50,712 nucleotides of DNA from Cytobacillus sp. S13-E01 (GCF_029193815.1 NZ_JARFVC010000029.1:1-50712); one strand, 5' to 3'; numbered from the stretch's first letter, positions 38,784-47,453 are shown. The notes: generated by a model from the letters alone, not told the origin. Program-made: numbers and translations.

Positions 38784-39902
38784 TTAGTTGTTCAAAAGCC
38801 CCGTTCCTTCAATTTTCACATTAACATTTACTTCAAATTCAACCTTTGGGTAAAGCTTTTGCCATATTTCCCAATCATCTTTATTAAAGTTTTTTGCGCG
38901 ATAATGTAAACCAAATCCTATAGGATCTAATTCTTCCTCCTGAAACTTTTTCAAAAGGTCAATCACTTTTTCCTTTATTTGTTTTTCTGCCCTCTCTTTA
39001 CTTTCTACTATTTTTTCTTCTGACATATCTTCCAATGCTTCTTCAATAATTCCTTCTATTTGCAGATTCACTTTAATTATCAGATTATTATTACTATCTA
39101 TTTTCAACTTATAACTAGTATTTAGCTGGCTAGCCGCAATGAAAAAGGACTCTTGTTCTTCATCACCCTTTTTCATTATTCTTATATCTGCTTTACTTAA
39201 ACGGTTAAGTAATACATTTAGAATTTTTGTTTCCTCTTCTGATAAGGTCATTCTTATCTTGTCATTGTCGAATATAGCTGCTTTATTAATTTCAAAATAG
39301 GCACCCTTCATTTCTATAATCGGTAAAATAGGGTCTAATCCTTTTTCAGTTAAGCGCTTTCTAAAATCAAACAAATATTCGCTAACAATATATGCTGATT
39401 CGGTGCCTGTATTTCCAAATGACAAGAATAAGGCATTCGAAGGAAGTCGCTCTGTTTTTCTTTTTAATTTTAATAATTCCTCGGCATTCGGTCTTGCAAT
39501 CCCTACCCAAGCTATTTTTTGGATATCACGACGACGTATAAACCAATCTAATAATTCTTGAACGTCTTCTTGCATAACATCTTCACCAAAAATAATTGCT
39601 CTAGCGTGACTAAAATCCAGTTCTTGTGGTACTTGGGTTTTAATCATCCTAACAGCTTGTGTAATTGAGTTACTCTCCAGCTCCGATATAATAAAGTCTT
39701 CTTGTCCTGCTTTTACATCTGCTTTAGGAATAGCAATTTTTAACAAAACCTTGTATTTTTTATCATCACTTTCTGCTTTATCGACCCCTATCGTTACAAC
39801 AAAGGAACGTTTATCAATATCTTTATAGCCACAAGACGATAAGGATAATAAAATTATGATAAGAATAGTCATTTTCAAAACCAACCAAGGTCTATGTTTC
39901 AT
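38784..39902 (-). CDS. Ger(x)C-family spore germinant receptor lipoprotein (C subunit), operon 2
   Basis: A 372-residue protein with lipobox SLSSCGYKDIDKRSFVVTIG (Cys24) after a hydrophobic signal. The GerAC body follows: VGIARPNAEELLKLKRKTER near the middle, and a C-terminal domain ending WQKLYPKVEFEVNVNVKIEG. GGAGG precedes the ATG. It overlaps the end of the B-subunit gene by four bases (ATGA). It completes the second A-B-C receptor operon of this window. The sequence is distinctly different from the operon 1 C subunit, so the two operons are old paralogues rather than a recent duplication. Confidence 0.92.
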   Translation of the reverse strand: MKHRPWLVLKMTILIIILLSLSSCGYKDIDKRSFVVTIGVDKAESDDKKYKVLLKIAIPKADVKAGQEDFIISELESNSITQAVRMIKTQVPQELDFSHARAIIFGEDVMQEDVQELLDWFIRRRDIQKIAWVGIARPNAEELLKLKRKTERLPSNALFLSFGNTGTESAYIVSEYLFDFRKRLTEKGLDPILPIIEMKGAYFEINKAAIFDNDKIRMTLSEEETKILNVLLNRLSKADIRIMKKGDEEQESFFIAASQLNTSYKLKIDSNNNLIIKVNLQIEGIIEEALEDMSEEKIVESKERAEKQIKEKVIDLLKKFQEEELDPIGFGLHYRAKNFNKDDWEIWQKLYPKVEFEVNVNVKIEGTGLLNN

Positions 39903-40987
39903 ATCCTTTTCCTCCTCGCCAGAAAGTACATCAAAATAACAAGAAATACCTCACTTGGAAAACGAATATTTAACCACATTTCTCCTAATTTAAAGATATC
40001 CTTTTCCCTTAATTGATTTTGTAAAATAAAAACTCCCACTCCCATACTTCCTACTATCGCGAAATCAATTCTGAATCTTCTTTTTCGATCAAATCTCTCT
40101 ATCTTTAGAATACTTCTTATAATTTGCAAAGCCACGTGCCAATGTATCGTAACACTTAACAATGAAATGCTTATATAAAGTAAAATAAACACGGTTATCA
40201 GACGTTCAATCGGACCATATTCAATATTTAATGCATCTGCTGTTGAAATCCAAGGAAAGGTCAAATCACCTACCCCATCCGCTCCCCAAAAACCAATAGG
40301 AATTAAGACTGAGGTTACTAAATTTACTAATCCTACTATCGGAACAAACCATAAATGTTTCAAATTTATTTTTTCTTTAAACACTCGATTGAAGACCACC
40401 ATATTCGCATACCCAGAAAAGATGAAAGTTGCTGCAGAAATTGCACTCCAAGACGGATACTCAAAAACGTGCGTTCCTACTTCAAATACTGAATTTATCG
40501 TTAAGTAATTATTTGTATACGCCTCAAACACAACAATTAAGACTAATGGAATATTTAAAACTATAATGATTTCTAACGTATATAAAATCTTATCAGATTT
40601 TAAGTGAAGTAAAATTATTACCAGAAACACAACAAAAGCTGAGATCATATTGAAGCCCGATATATGCGGATTGATAAATCGCATAATTACATTGTTAAAA
40701 GCTAATAAAATTATCGCACCGGCCATGATAAAAATTACAGAAAAATAGGCCAGGAATCCATACCTAAACCAACGCGGGGTAGCTTCTAATATCTCAGGAA
40801 CCCCTAATCTAGGAAATCTATTCAAAGACCTTATAAAAACAAACAGTAATACAGAACCTATCAGCACTCCCAAAGGAATCGCCATTATACTTCCACTAAA
40901 CCGTTCTCTTAAAAGAATATTTGGTACGAACATAAATACGTTAATCAACATATTCATGATAATGAGATAATAAAAATAGCGATTCAA
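39899..40987 (-). CDS. GerAB-type spore germination permease (B subunit), operon 2
   Basis: A 362-residue protein with about ten membrane helices of the endospore germination permease family. It starts at TTG 40987 within a TTGA overlap with the A-subunit stop; GGGGGTACG lies upstream. The first helix (YFYYLIIMNMLINVFMFVPN) lacks the more usual GxGIL-type residues after it and carries FVPNILLRERFSGSIMAIPL instead, suggesting the divergent GerB subclass. It probably sets germinant specificity of the second receptor. Overlaps with both neighbours show a tight operon. Confidence 0.9.
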   Translation of the reverse strand: MNRYFYYLIIMNMLINVFMFVPNILLRERFSGSIMAIPLGVLIGSVLLFVFIRSLNRFPRLGVPEILEATPRWFRYGFLAYFSVIFIMAGAIILLAFNNVIMRFINPHISGFNMISAFVVFLVIILLHLKSDKILYTLEIIIVLNIPLVLIVVFEAYTNNYLTINSVFEVGTHVFEYPSWSAISAATFIFSGYANMVVFNRVFKEKINLKHLWFVPIVGLVNLVTSVLIPIGFWGADGVGDLTFPWISTADALNIEYGPIERLITVFILLYISISLLSVTIHWHVALQIIRSILKIERFDRKRRFRIDFAIVGSMGVGVFILQNQLREKDIFKLGEMWLNIRFPSEVFLVILMYFLARRKRI

Positions 40988-42339
40988 GAAGGTCGTACCC
41001 CCTTTTTTGAATCCTTTGAACTTGGTTCAAAAAAGAGCTTCAAGTATGGTTGGCCAAAACTTTCTAGATTCGCTAAATATGCGATCAAACCAATTAATCC
41101 GATTACAAGGCCCACTAATCCAAAAAGGGTAGATGAAGCTAGTAATAGATATTTTACAACACGCATTGCAAAGCTCATAGTATTTATAGGAATAACAAAA
41201 TTTGAGATTGCAACTGCCGCAACAATGATAATCATCACATTAGAAACAAGTGAGGCTTCTACTGCAGCCTGACCTAAAATCAGTCCCCCTACTGTAGTTG
41301 CAGTCGAACCAATCGCTTTAGGTAATCGAACACTTGCCTCGGTTAAAAGCTCCATCATAAGAAGCATAAGAAATACTTCAATATAAGCAGGATATGGTAC
41401 ACCAACCCTACTTCCCGCAATCGAAAGAGCTAACTGAACCCGAAATAACTCTGGGGAGTATGCTGTTACCCCAACATATAATGCCGGCATTAAAACACTA
41501 ATAAAAAGCCCTAAATAACGAAGGGACACTATAAAACGACTAACCCAATAAGGTTGATATAAATCTTCCATCGAAGACATAAAATCATAAAATACAGCAG
41601 GTGCTATAATGGAAAATGGTGTTCCTTCTATGACTAATACAACTTTTCCTTGTGCTAGATTGTAAACGATGCGGTCAGGTCGTTCTGTAATCATTAATGT
41701 TGGGAAAAGAGTTCGTTTTTTCCTTGTTAGTTTTCTATGCAGTTCACCTGCTGCCTGTAACACATCTATTTCTATTTGCTCAAGCGAATCCTTCAAATCT
41801 TTTAGAACATCCTTGTTTGTAAGCTTCTTATCATACATAACTATTACTTTTGTTTGGGAAAGTTTTCCGACTTTAGTTTCCTCTAGTCTTAAAGAAGGTT
41901 GTGGGTATCGGTTACGTATCAAATTTATATTTGTAGTAATTGACTCACTTAAAGCATTTTGTGGCCCCTGAATAACCGTTTCTACCATTGCTTCAGTTAC
42001 TGAATTATTAACCACTTTCTTGAGGTATACTATATAAATGATTTCTCCTATAAACACAACGACAGACCCTACCAAGACACTTGTTAAGGTATCCTCTTTG
42101 GTCGTGTGTTCTTTTTTGTTTGGTAAAGAACGAATATAGATTTCAAACTCTTTTTCATCACATTCATAAAATGGTTTAATTACATTTTCTTGTAACTTCT
42201 TCTCATCACATAAGCTATTGATATAAAAGATTTCTGCAGTATTTTTTTCTGCCTTTAATTCTTGTAATACAACGTCCTGGGAAGAACCCAACTGTTCTTT
42301 AAGCCACTCTTGTGTGTCGGACTTCTTCTGAAGAACCAT
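40984..42339 (-). CDS. GerAA-type spore germination protein (A subunit), operon 2
   Basis: A protein of about 451 residues; ATG 42339 is chosen because an upstream in-frame GTG (42351) sits directly on the AAAGGAGG site. The soluble N-terminal half includes EAMVETVIQGPQNALSESIT then NINLIRNRYPQPSL, and MITERPDRIVYNLAQGKVVL. The membrane half has LRYLGLFISVLMPALYVGVT, FLMLLMMELLTEASVRLPKA and GLILGQAAVEASLVSNVMII, all GerAA landmarks. The N-terminal region is shorter than in operon 1 (499 residues). First gene of the second complete receptor operon. Confidence 0.93.
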   Translation of the reverse strand: MVLQKKSDTQEWLKEQLGSSQDVVLQELKAEKNTAEIFYINSLCDEKKLQENVIKPFYECDEKEFEIYIRSLPNKKEHTTKEDTLTSVLVGSVVVFIGEIIYIVYLKKVVNNSVTEAMVETVIQGPQNALSESITTNINLIRNRYPQPSLRLEETKVGKLSQTKVIVMYDKKLTNKDVLKDLKDSLEQIEIDVLQAAGELHRKLTRKKRTLFPTLMITERPDRIVYNLAQGKVVLVIEGTPFSIIAPAVFYDFMSSMEDLYQPYWVSRFIVSLRYLGLFISVLMPALYVGVTAYSPELFRVQLALSIAGSRVGVPYPAYIEVFLMLLMMELLTEASVRLPKAIGSTATTVGGLILGQAAVEASLVSNVMIIIVAAVAISNFVIPINTMSFAMRVVKYLLLASSTLFGLVGLVIGLIGLIAYLANLESFGQPYLKLFFEPSSKDSKKGVRPS

Positions 42340-42562
42340 ATGAAAAGTCACCCTCCTTTACTAGAGACGTTTAGATACCTATCCTTTGTATCGCCACTTA
42401 AGTAAATGAATATACGGTGAAATGAAAATGAAGTACAACTATTAATAATTAAACCTACTTTACCTTTTTCCACAATGAGTTATACTAGTCCCTACCTTTT
42501 TTATTACATGATTATAAGGAGAGAATGTGACTGTGGAATGAAGCACCTGGGAAGATGCAGCA

Positions 42563-42769
42563 ATGAAAATTGTTATTTATGATGTGATAAAAGTAAAAAA
42601 GCTAGAAGGCTCAGCAACCTTTTCAATAGGAAAATCTTATGTGAGAGAACTAACCAGCCAGACAAAGAATAACGTAATTGGACAGGTAACTGGTGACCAC
42701 AACGAGATTTTTCTAAAGCCGATAAGATCACCTATAATTGATTTAGATCGTTTAGAAAATTGGGGTTAG
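42563..42769 (+). CDS. Small hypothetical protein, weakly GerP-like
   Basis: A 68-residue protein, MKIVIYDVIKVKKLEGSATF then SIGKSYVRELTSQTKNNVIG and a C-terminal LKPIRSPIIDLDRLENWG. The IKV--LEGSATFSIGKS stretch recalls the short beta-rich GerP spore-permeability proteins (IKVNSISG-S-FSIGN), and its site beside a germination operon fits, but the match is weak. The ribosome site is poor (GGGAAG 11 bases upstream). Other possibilities remain open. Confidence 0.5.
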   Translation: MKIVIYDVIKVKKLEGSATFSIGKSYVRELTSQTKNNVIGQVTGDHNEIFLKPIRSPIIDLDRLENWG

Positions 42770-42946
42770 ATGATTAAAAGTCAGCATTTTCATGTTGGCT
42801 TTTTATGTTAACTTGTGGTATTTTTACACAATTGCACAGATAGCAAAGTACGTGATAGGCATTTTTATCATTTTTCTGTCAAATGGTCACCTATAGACGT
42901 TTGCATACATAAAAAATGTTAAAGGTGTAGGAAGGTGTTGGTCGAT

Positions 42947-43156
42947 ATGGAAGAAGTTAAACAACTAATGATACCCTCTAGTATTGAGTTTCAAACAGTA
43001 CTGCCAGAGTCTAACTTGAGGAAAAGAACATCTGAACATTTTTTAACTGAACACGAATATAATCGTCTTTTAAGATATTACCAAAGCCTAATGTTTGAAA
43101 AATATCAGTTACACAATATTAAAAGAGAGCATATTACAATATCAAACCCCTATTAA
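42947..43156 (+). CDS. Small hypothetical protein
   Basis: A protein of about 69 residues, MEEVKQLMIPSSIEFQTVLP then RKRTSEHFLTEHEYNRLLRY and YQSLMFEKYQLHNIKREH. Soluble, helical in its second half. AGGAAGG lies upstream of ATG 42947, while an alternative GTG at 42935 has AAAGGTG upstream; either start is possible. No family was recognised. It lies between the gerA-type operon 2 and thiT on the other strand. Confidence 0.5.
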   Translation: MEEVKQLMIPSSIEFQTVLPESNLRKRTSEHFLTEHEYNRLLRYYQSLMFEKYQLHNIKREHITISNPY

Positions 43157-43724
43157 CTTTTAAAATTAAAAAATAGCGAGGGGAAATTAGATAGTATAGG
43201 GATGACAAGTTCATTCCTTGTACATATAGTATTACAACCAATCCCAACAATTATGCCGATTCCGGTTATCACGGGACGAAAAAGTTATTGAGTCAGTAAT
43301 TTCGATAGTTAGGTCCTAATTTACTGGATATCACCCACACAGGATATAATAAAAACCGCAAATTTTTATGAACAGAAAATGGAATTTAAGGCTGTTCATT
43401 ATTTGAATGCAAAACCATATATTAGTAATTACTTTTTGTCCATTATTTTTGGTTAAAATAATCTCAGTATCACGATACAAGCAAATATGTGTGACTCTTA
43501 GACGATCTAAACACTTTAAATGGTGAAGAAGTAAAAAAATAATTAATAGCATTTCCCAAAATAGACCTGCAATATTCAATAAATGAACTAACTTTTACAT
43601 TGTAGATGGTGGGTACGAGAAGGGGAGCCATATTGGTTTCTTATCTTTTAAAATTATAAATAGCCAGCATATACATGCCGGCTATTCGTTGATTTGTACT
43701 ATGGTATTCAGGAGTCCCTGAAAA
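43157..43724. other. Intergenic region with repeat fragment and terminator
   Basis: No convincing gene; an 82-codon minus-strand frame has no ribosome site and no protein-like pattern. Bases 43617-43645 (GAGAAGGGGAGCCATATTGG then TTTCTTATC) match 47375-47402. AAATAGCCAGCAT with ATGCCGGCTATT at 43657-43688 is a likely terminator for thiT on the minus strand. Confidence 0.55.
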
Positions 43725-44312
43725 TTATTTAGATGATAATGTAAATGCTTCTTTTCTTTCAATCAAACGTGGAGATGTAGCAATTAAAAGGACTAAAACT
43801 ATTGAACATAGGATAAATGCCCCTAACATTGTACCACCGTTAACGGCTAACGAATAGACAACTGGAGACATACCTTCTGGTGCATATTCTCCCCAGAAAA
43901 TAACACCTGCAAGAAAATGCCAAAAATAACGGGCAATACTTCCCATTAATACAGCAACAATGACCCATAATATTGTACCACTTTTATTCTTGGTTTTAAT
44001 TGACTTTTGAATAACTGGGTATAATAGGCCTGCAAATCCTACAAAGGCAAAGGCAATAAAGTATTCTATCGCAAATTGAATTGGAGTCAAGAAATAGATG
44101 TCACCAACTATAACCTGAAGTAATCCCCATAAAAGTCCAGAAACAATGCTTACTCTAAAGCCCCAGCGTAGGGCTAAAATAAAGATAGGTACCATTGCAA
44201 CCGAAATCGAAATCCATGGTCCTAGTTTAATCGATGGTAATAAATCTAGTATTAATGCAAATGCTGCGAAAATGGAAGCTTCTATCATCGCTTGTAGACT
44301 CATTTTCTTCAT
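43725..44312 (-). CDS. thiT: Thiamine-specific ECF transporter substrate-binding subunit
   Basis: A protein of about 195 residues, best started at ATG 44312 behind AAGGGGAG (MKKMSLQAMIEASIFAAFAL). Six membrane helices and the family landmarks LDLLPSIKLGPWISISVAMV, ALRWGFRVSIVSGLLWGLLQ and the Trp/Tyr/His-rich ARYFWHFLAGVIFWGEYAPE match ThiT (YuaJ). ThiT binds thiamine with very high affinity and works with the shared EcfAA'T energising module encoded elsewhere. The TPP riboswitch directly upstream confirms the thiamine link. Monocistronic with its own terminator. Confidence 0.95.
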   Translation of the reverse strand: MKKMSLQAMIEASIFAAFALILDLLPSIKLGPWISISVAMVPIFILALRWGFRVSIVSGLLWGLLQVIVGDIYFLTPIQFAIEYFIAFAFVGFAGLLYPVIQKSIKTKNKSGTILWVIVAVLMGSIARYFWHFLAGVIFWGEYAPEGMSPVVYSLAVNGGTMLGAFILCSIVLVLLIATSPRLIERKEAFTLSSK

Positions 44313-44344
44313 TAAAATTCTCCCCTTCTTGTTCGTAGTAGTTA

Positions 44345-44365
44345 AACGCAACCTCAAGGGAGATA
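44345..44365 (-). promoter_or_regulatory. Putative anti-Shine-Dalgarno arm of the TPP switch
   Basis: On the minus strand TCTCCCTTGAGG lies between the aptamer and the gene. TCTCCCTT can pair with AAGGGGAGA, the thiT ribosome site, with one bulge. This suggests translational control, although attenuation is not excluded. Confidence 0.4.
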
Positions 44366-44395
44366 ATATAGATAGATAGAGACCACTATATCCTC

Positions 44396-44486
44396 AAATC
44401 ACATTCCTGCGCTAGAATTATCTAACAGGTTCAAAGGGTCAGAACAGATGTAACTGTTCACTCTCAGCAAATATGCTCCCCTTGTG
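44396..44486 (-). promoter_or_regulatory. TPP riboswitch (THI element)
   Basis: On the minus strand: AGGGGAGC, GCTGAGAGTGAA, GACCCTTTGAACCTG, TTAGATAATTCTAGCGCAGG, AATGTGA. These are all conserved blocks of the thiamin pyrophosphate aptamer in order. It controls thiT and should repress uptake when TPP is plentiful. Confidence 0.96.
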
Positions 44487-44652
44487 GTTTACATTTATTA
44501 AGTTCTTAAACGATTATAACGTAAATGTTGGTATGTTAAAAGAGTTCTTTTCTTATTTTTTTGTGCGTGTTTACCTACTTTAGTATTGGCTGAATAGATT
44601 TTGCTCAAGTTCAACAAGATGGTACACTAACTATTGATAGTAAAGATAACTC

Positions 44653-44851
44653 TAATTAATAGAATATCCATGAGTTTTATCACTTTTTGGAATTCATTCA
44701 AGTTAGTCCGCATGATAACACGCCCTTTTTGGTAGATTTTTGGTAAGGTACCTTAATCATACCAAAAACCTTGCGTTCATGCGGACTTTCTTGTTTTTTG
44801 TTCCGATTAAAACAAGGGATAAATCGCGTTGTTGCTAGGTGCGAAACTCAA
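44653..44851. repeat. Module alpha of the two-module repeat, copy 2 (complete)
   Basis: It matches 20209-20386 closely and retains the arm missing there. AGTCCGCATGA (44704-44714) and TCATGCGGACT (44778-44788) form an 11-bp inverted repeat enclosing GGTAAGGTACCTTAATCAT. It is followed by 120 bases not present in copy 1, and then by module beta. Confidence 0.8.
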
Positions 44852-44971
44852 ATTTACCTTTTGAAAAGTAATGAGCGTATGCCTTTGCGGAGTCTGCTTT
44901 TAAACGTATCCAAGCAATTTCAACGTTTGGTTAAACACATTTCCATATACATCAGAAGTCATCTCCTAAAT
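44852..44971. other. Spacer between modules alpha and beta
   Basis: No counterpart is seen near copy 1. It contains AATGAGCGTATGCCTTTGCG and AACGTATCCAAGCAATTTCA; a frame of 98 codons runs through alpha, spacer and beta (44771-45067) but is interrupted in copy 1, so it is probably not coding. Confidence 0.45.
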
Positions 44972-45262
44972 TTAGTAACCAATATAGTTAAAATAAGAGG
45001 AGATTTTCCGGTTAAACTGCGTAATAAGGCTTGGTTCGGGGTATATAAGCGGAGGTTTTCCGCTTAAGCAATGCAAAATGATCCATTTTGACGTTTTTTG
45101 TGTAAATAGTCGGAATTTTTCCGTCTATTTAAGCTATTTTAAGTGCTATTTCGTAATTAAGAGAAATTTCTCCGCTTATTTATTAAACCATGCTGATTCC
45201 CTCATATCTTGGTCCTTTGAGGGTTCGCTCTTTATTTTTATTTATGGGTGTCAAAGAGGTGT
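44972..45262. repeat. Module beta of the two-module repeat, copy 2
   Basis: Matches 19894-20183 with only a few substitutions. AAGCGGAGG/TTTTCCGCTT, TCGGAATTTTTCCGTC and AGAGAAATTTCTCCGC recur at the same relative positions. One substitution (CC to TT in the second hairpin loop) leaves the stem intact. Confidence 0.82.
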
Positions 45263-45295
45263 CAAATCTGTTGTCAGATTGCACGCCTTTTTCAT

Positions 45296-45330
45296 TGTTT
45301 AGGAATTTATAAAATTGTAAGGTTGTGTAA
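45296..45330. repeat. Inverted copy of the hairpin-element flank
   Basis: TTAGGAATTTATAAAATTGT then AAGGTTGTGTAAATC is the reverse complement of 31797-31829. Upstream, GCACGCCTTTTTC (45279-45291) resembles the reversed AAAAGCACAAGGCGTGC at 32867, so this is probably the trace of another deleted hairpin element. The rest of 45331-45509 shows nothing recognised. Confidence 0.6.
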
Positions 45331-45509
45331 ATCTTTCAAAAACTCCCCAGAATATCAATTTCTAAAGGGAGCTATTTGAAGACTCATTTTTAGGTAAACA
45401 ATTATTTCAAGAGGATAAAGCTGCATAGGCAATTAAAATGGAATATAACAAGGGTTTAGGCAGGGTTATGAGTTAGAAAATCCTGTTTATTAAGGATGCG
45501 AAATTCAAG

Positions 45510-46157
45510 TTAAGAAATTGTTTTCAACGCATCTGCTATCAGAACGTCTCCACTAATTAAGTCAAATGACTGGTTGAATGTACTTTTTTCTGAAAGGGAT
45601 TCCAGAATGGTCCTCGCCACATCTGCTCGTGGAATTGAGCCTCTATCTAACTCATTGGCAATTGAGACTTTTCCGTTTGCTGGTTCATTCAAAAGACCTC
45701 CTGGTCGAATAATTGTATAGGTTAAATTATTTTGCTGTAACATTTTATCGGCATAGTGCTTTGCAGCATAATAAGGTCGTAGTGCTTCGTTCCACTTTTC
45801 CCTTTTATGGGCACTTAACGCACTAACCATAATAAACCTATTTACACCAACTTTTTCAGCAGCCTCAATTGTTTTTCCCGCTCCATCAAGGTCAATTAAA
45901 AGTGTTTGATCCGCTCCAGTACTTCCGCCAGAACCTGCAGTAAAGACGATAGCATCACAGCCTGTTATCGCTTTACCAATCTGTTCAACACTATCTGCCA
46001 AACTAGCGACTACCGTTTCTACACCTTTATTCTCAAAGAACCCCACTTGCTCGTTCTTTCGTACCATTGCTCTAGCAGTATGCTCTTCGCTCTCATTTAA
46101 AAGATCAACAAGGTGCTTCCCAATTTGCCCATTTGCTCCAATAACGCATACCTTCAT
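45510..46157 (-). CDS. yhfK: NAD(P)-binding atypical SDR protein (YhfK-like)
   Basis: A 215-residue Rossmann-fold protein. The N-terminus is MKVCVIGANGQIGKHLVDLL (GxxGxxG). IVFTAGSGGSTGADQTLLID, VNRFIMVSALSAHKREKWNE and a Y-x3-K pair (YYAAKHYADKML) follow, then TIIRPGGLLNEPANGKV. This is the SDR_a5 / NmrA-like group to which B. subtilis YhfK belongs. A dehydrogenase or NAD(P)H-sensing role is possible; the substrate is unknown. GAAAGGAGTTTG precedes the ATG. Downstream of, and possibly controlled by, the MarR gene at 46296, with 139 bases between them. Confidence 0.85.
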   Translation of the reverse strand: MKVCVIGANGQIGKHLVDLLNESEEHTARAMVRKNEQVGFFENKGVETVVASLADSVEQIGKAITGCDAIVFTAGSGGSTGADQTLLIDLDGAGKTIEAAEKVGVNRFIMVSALSAHKREKWNEALRPYYAAKHYADKMLQQNNLTYTIIRPGGLLNEPANGKVSIANELDRGSIPRADVARTILESLSEKSTFNQSFDLISGDVLIADALKTIS

Positions 46158-46295
46158 AAGATCAAACTCCTTTCAATTAGTTTCATTATTAATTATTACA
46201 GTATGTTAGACACATATCAAACAGTTTGCTTATTACAAAAAAGCATAGTCACTTGGAGTATTTTTGATATTTTTACTCTCCAAATATATTAACCC

Positions 46296-46697
46296 TCATA
46301 ATTCTTTGAATAATAAGCCCATTCGCTTAATTTCCTCAAGGTGAATCTCAGATAATTTCTCAAGCAGCCTACTCCCCTGCTCAGTCACCTCAATGAGGAC
46401 ACTTCGGCCATCCTCTGGATTTTGCCTTCTAGACACAAGATCGAGTTGCTCACATCTGTCGATCAATCCTACACAGGCGTGATGTGTGATTTGTAAGCGT
46501 TCAGCAAGTTCACCTGTCGTAACAAAGTCCCGGTCAGGATAACCCTTAACAGCTAATAGTAACTGATGCTGTCCAGGTGTAATTCCTATTTTCCGCGCTT
46601 CTGTATCACTAAACTTTTGGAATTTCCTTAGTTGATAACGAAACTCTCCCAAGTATTCATACACTTCTTTTGATAAAAGAGAATTCAAAATTTTCAA
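46296..46697 (-). CDS. MarR-family transcriptional regulator
   Basis: A protein of about 130 residues. The winged HTH is clear: VTTGELAERLQITHHACVGL with IDRCEQLDLVSRRQNPEDGR and SVLIEVTEQG as the wing. The start is uncertain between TTG 46697 and TTG 46688, with AGAGAAGG immediately upstream. Two 17-bp palindromic sites lie in the divergent intergenic region, the expected autoregulation arrangement. Partner genes: the YhfK-like gene downstream on the same strand and a 38-residue membrane gene on the other side. The inducer is unknown. Confidence 0.88.
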   Translation of the reverse strand: MKILNSLLSKEVYEYLGEFRYQLRKFQKFSDTEARKIGITPGQHQLLLAVKGYPDRDFVTTGELAERLQITHHACVGLIDRCEQLDLVSRRQNPEDGRSVLIEVTEQGSRLLEKLSEIHLEEIKRMGLLFKEL

Positions 46698-46726
46698 CCT
46701 TCTCTCATTTCTTTTGATTGATATTT

Positions 46727-46777
46727 ATATCTTACCACGATATAATAAGAATATAAATTTATATCGTATTACGATAT
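46727..46777. promoter_or_regulatory. Two 17-bp MarR-type operators
   Basis: ATATCGTATTACGATAT at 46761-46777 is a perfect inverted repeat. ATATCTTACCACGATAT at 46727-46743 is a degenerate second copy. Centres are 34 bp apart, close to three helical turns, on the region shared by the marR gene and the divergent small gene. Confidence 0.75.
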
Positions 46778-46847
46778 TTTTGTTATTGCTATTGATATCA
46801 GATACTTTCTAACATACAAACTTTAAAACTAAAGGCGGTGACACCTC

Positions 46848-46964
46848 GTGGAATTCTTGGAATACCTATATCCAACTACTATTTCTGGTGGACTTGTGTT
46901 TTTGACTGGAAGTTTGTTGACGATTTACCTCCATCTAAAAATCTTTAAATTGGAAAAAGAGTAA
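46848..46964 (+). CDS. 38-residue membrane micro-protein divergent from marR
   Basis: Reads MEFLEYLYPTTISGGLVFLT then GSLLTIYLHLKIFKLEKE, with one membrane helix and a basic end. It starts at GTG behind AAAGGCGGTGA, a long but good ribosome site. It lies just beyond the two MarR operators, so it is a likely regulon member. A full hairpin element begins 18 bases after its stop. No family was recognised. Confidence 0.6.
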   Translation: MEFLEYLYPTTISGGLVFLTGSLLTIYLHLKIFKLEKE

Positions 46965-46981
46965 GAATGTATTATCTATCT

Positions 46982-47140
46982 AAGAAAAGCGCAGGGCGCC
47001 CGCCTATCGGCGACAAGCATAAGACGAGCCCTGACTGAAGGCGTTTTTTGCCTTCGGGAAGGGATTGGCTTATACCATAGAGCCGGGTGGCGCCCGGAGC
47101 TAGACACTAAAACTTGGTACAAATTTTTATACTTTCTTAT
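46982..47140. repeat. GCGCAGGG/GGAGCTAGACAC hairpin element, full copy
   Basis: From AAGAAAAGCGCAGGGCGCCC to GGCGCCCGGAGCTAGACACT, followed by the tail AAAACTTGGTACAAATTTTT and ATACTTTCTTAT. Apart from a few substitutions it is the reverse complement of 1186-1349. Nested pairing: GGGCGCC with GGCGCCC, AAGCATAAGAC with GGCTTATAC, GAAGGC with GCCTTC. Confidence 0.9.
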
Positions 47141-47453
47141 CTTTCAAAAAAGGTCAGCTCATAGAGTTGACTTTCTTCGTTGTTGTCTTCGTTTTTACTA
47201 GTGGCCAGGAGCTTACATCATCGAGAAACGTAAAACCAAATGTCGATCCAACACATTAAAAACCCTTTAACTGGCACATATCCCGTTTCTACGTTACCTT
47301 GTTCTGATTTATCCATTCTATGAACGGCTTACTAATTGGATTATCACTTCCTGCAATAATCACATAAAACTTTGAGAAGGGTAGCTATATTGGTTTCTTA
47401 TCCAAAAAAATACGGGCGCATTTGCCCGGTATTGATGTTCTAGCGTTCTTAAT
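47141..47453. other. Intergenic region with a repeat fragment and terminator
   Basis: Bases 47365-47402 (CATAAAACTTTGAGAAGGGT, then AGCTATATTGGTTTCTTA) belong to the same short family as 13455-13512 and 43617-43645. AATACGGGCGC with GCCCGGTATT at 47407-47434 is the terminator of the GNAT gene on the minus strand (T-run on that strand). No gene was seen. Confidence 0.6.

Noticed and set aside
43331-43579. 82-codon minus-strand frame
   Set aside because: No ribosome site, rich in Ile/Leu/His/Cys by AT-rich chance, no motif.
44771-45302. Coding frames of 98 and 74 codons in modules alpha and beta
   Set aside because: Frames are not kept between the two copies of the repeat, and there are no ribosome sites; the DNA is better explained as non-coding repeat.
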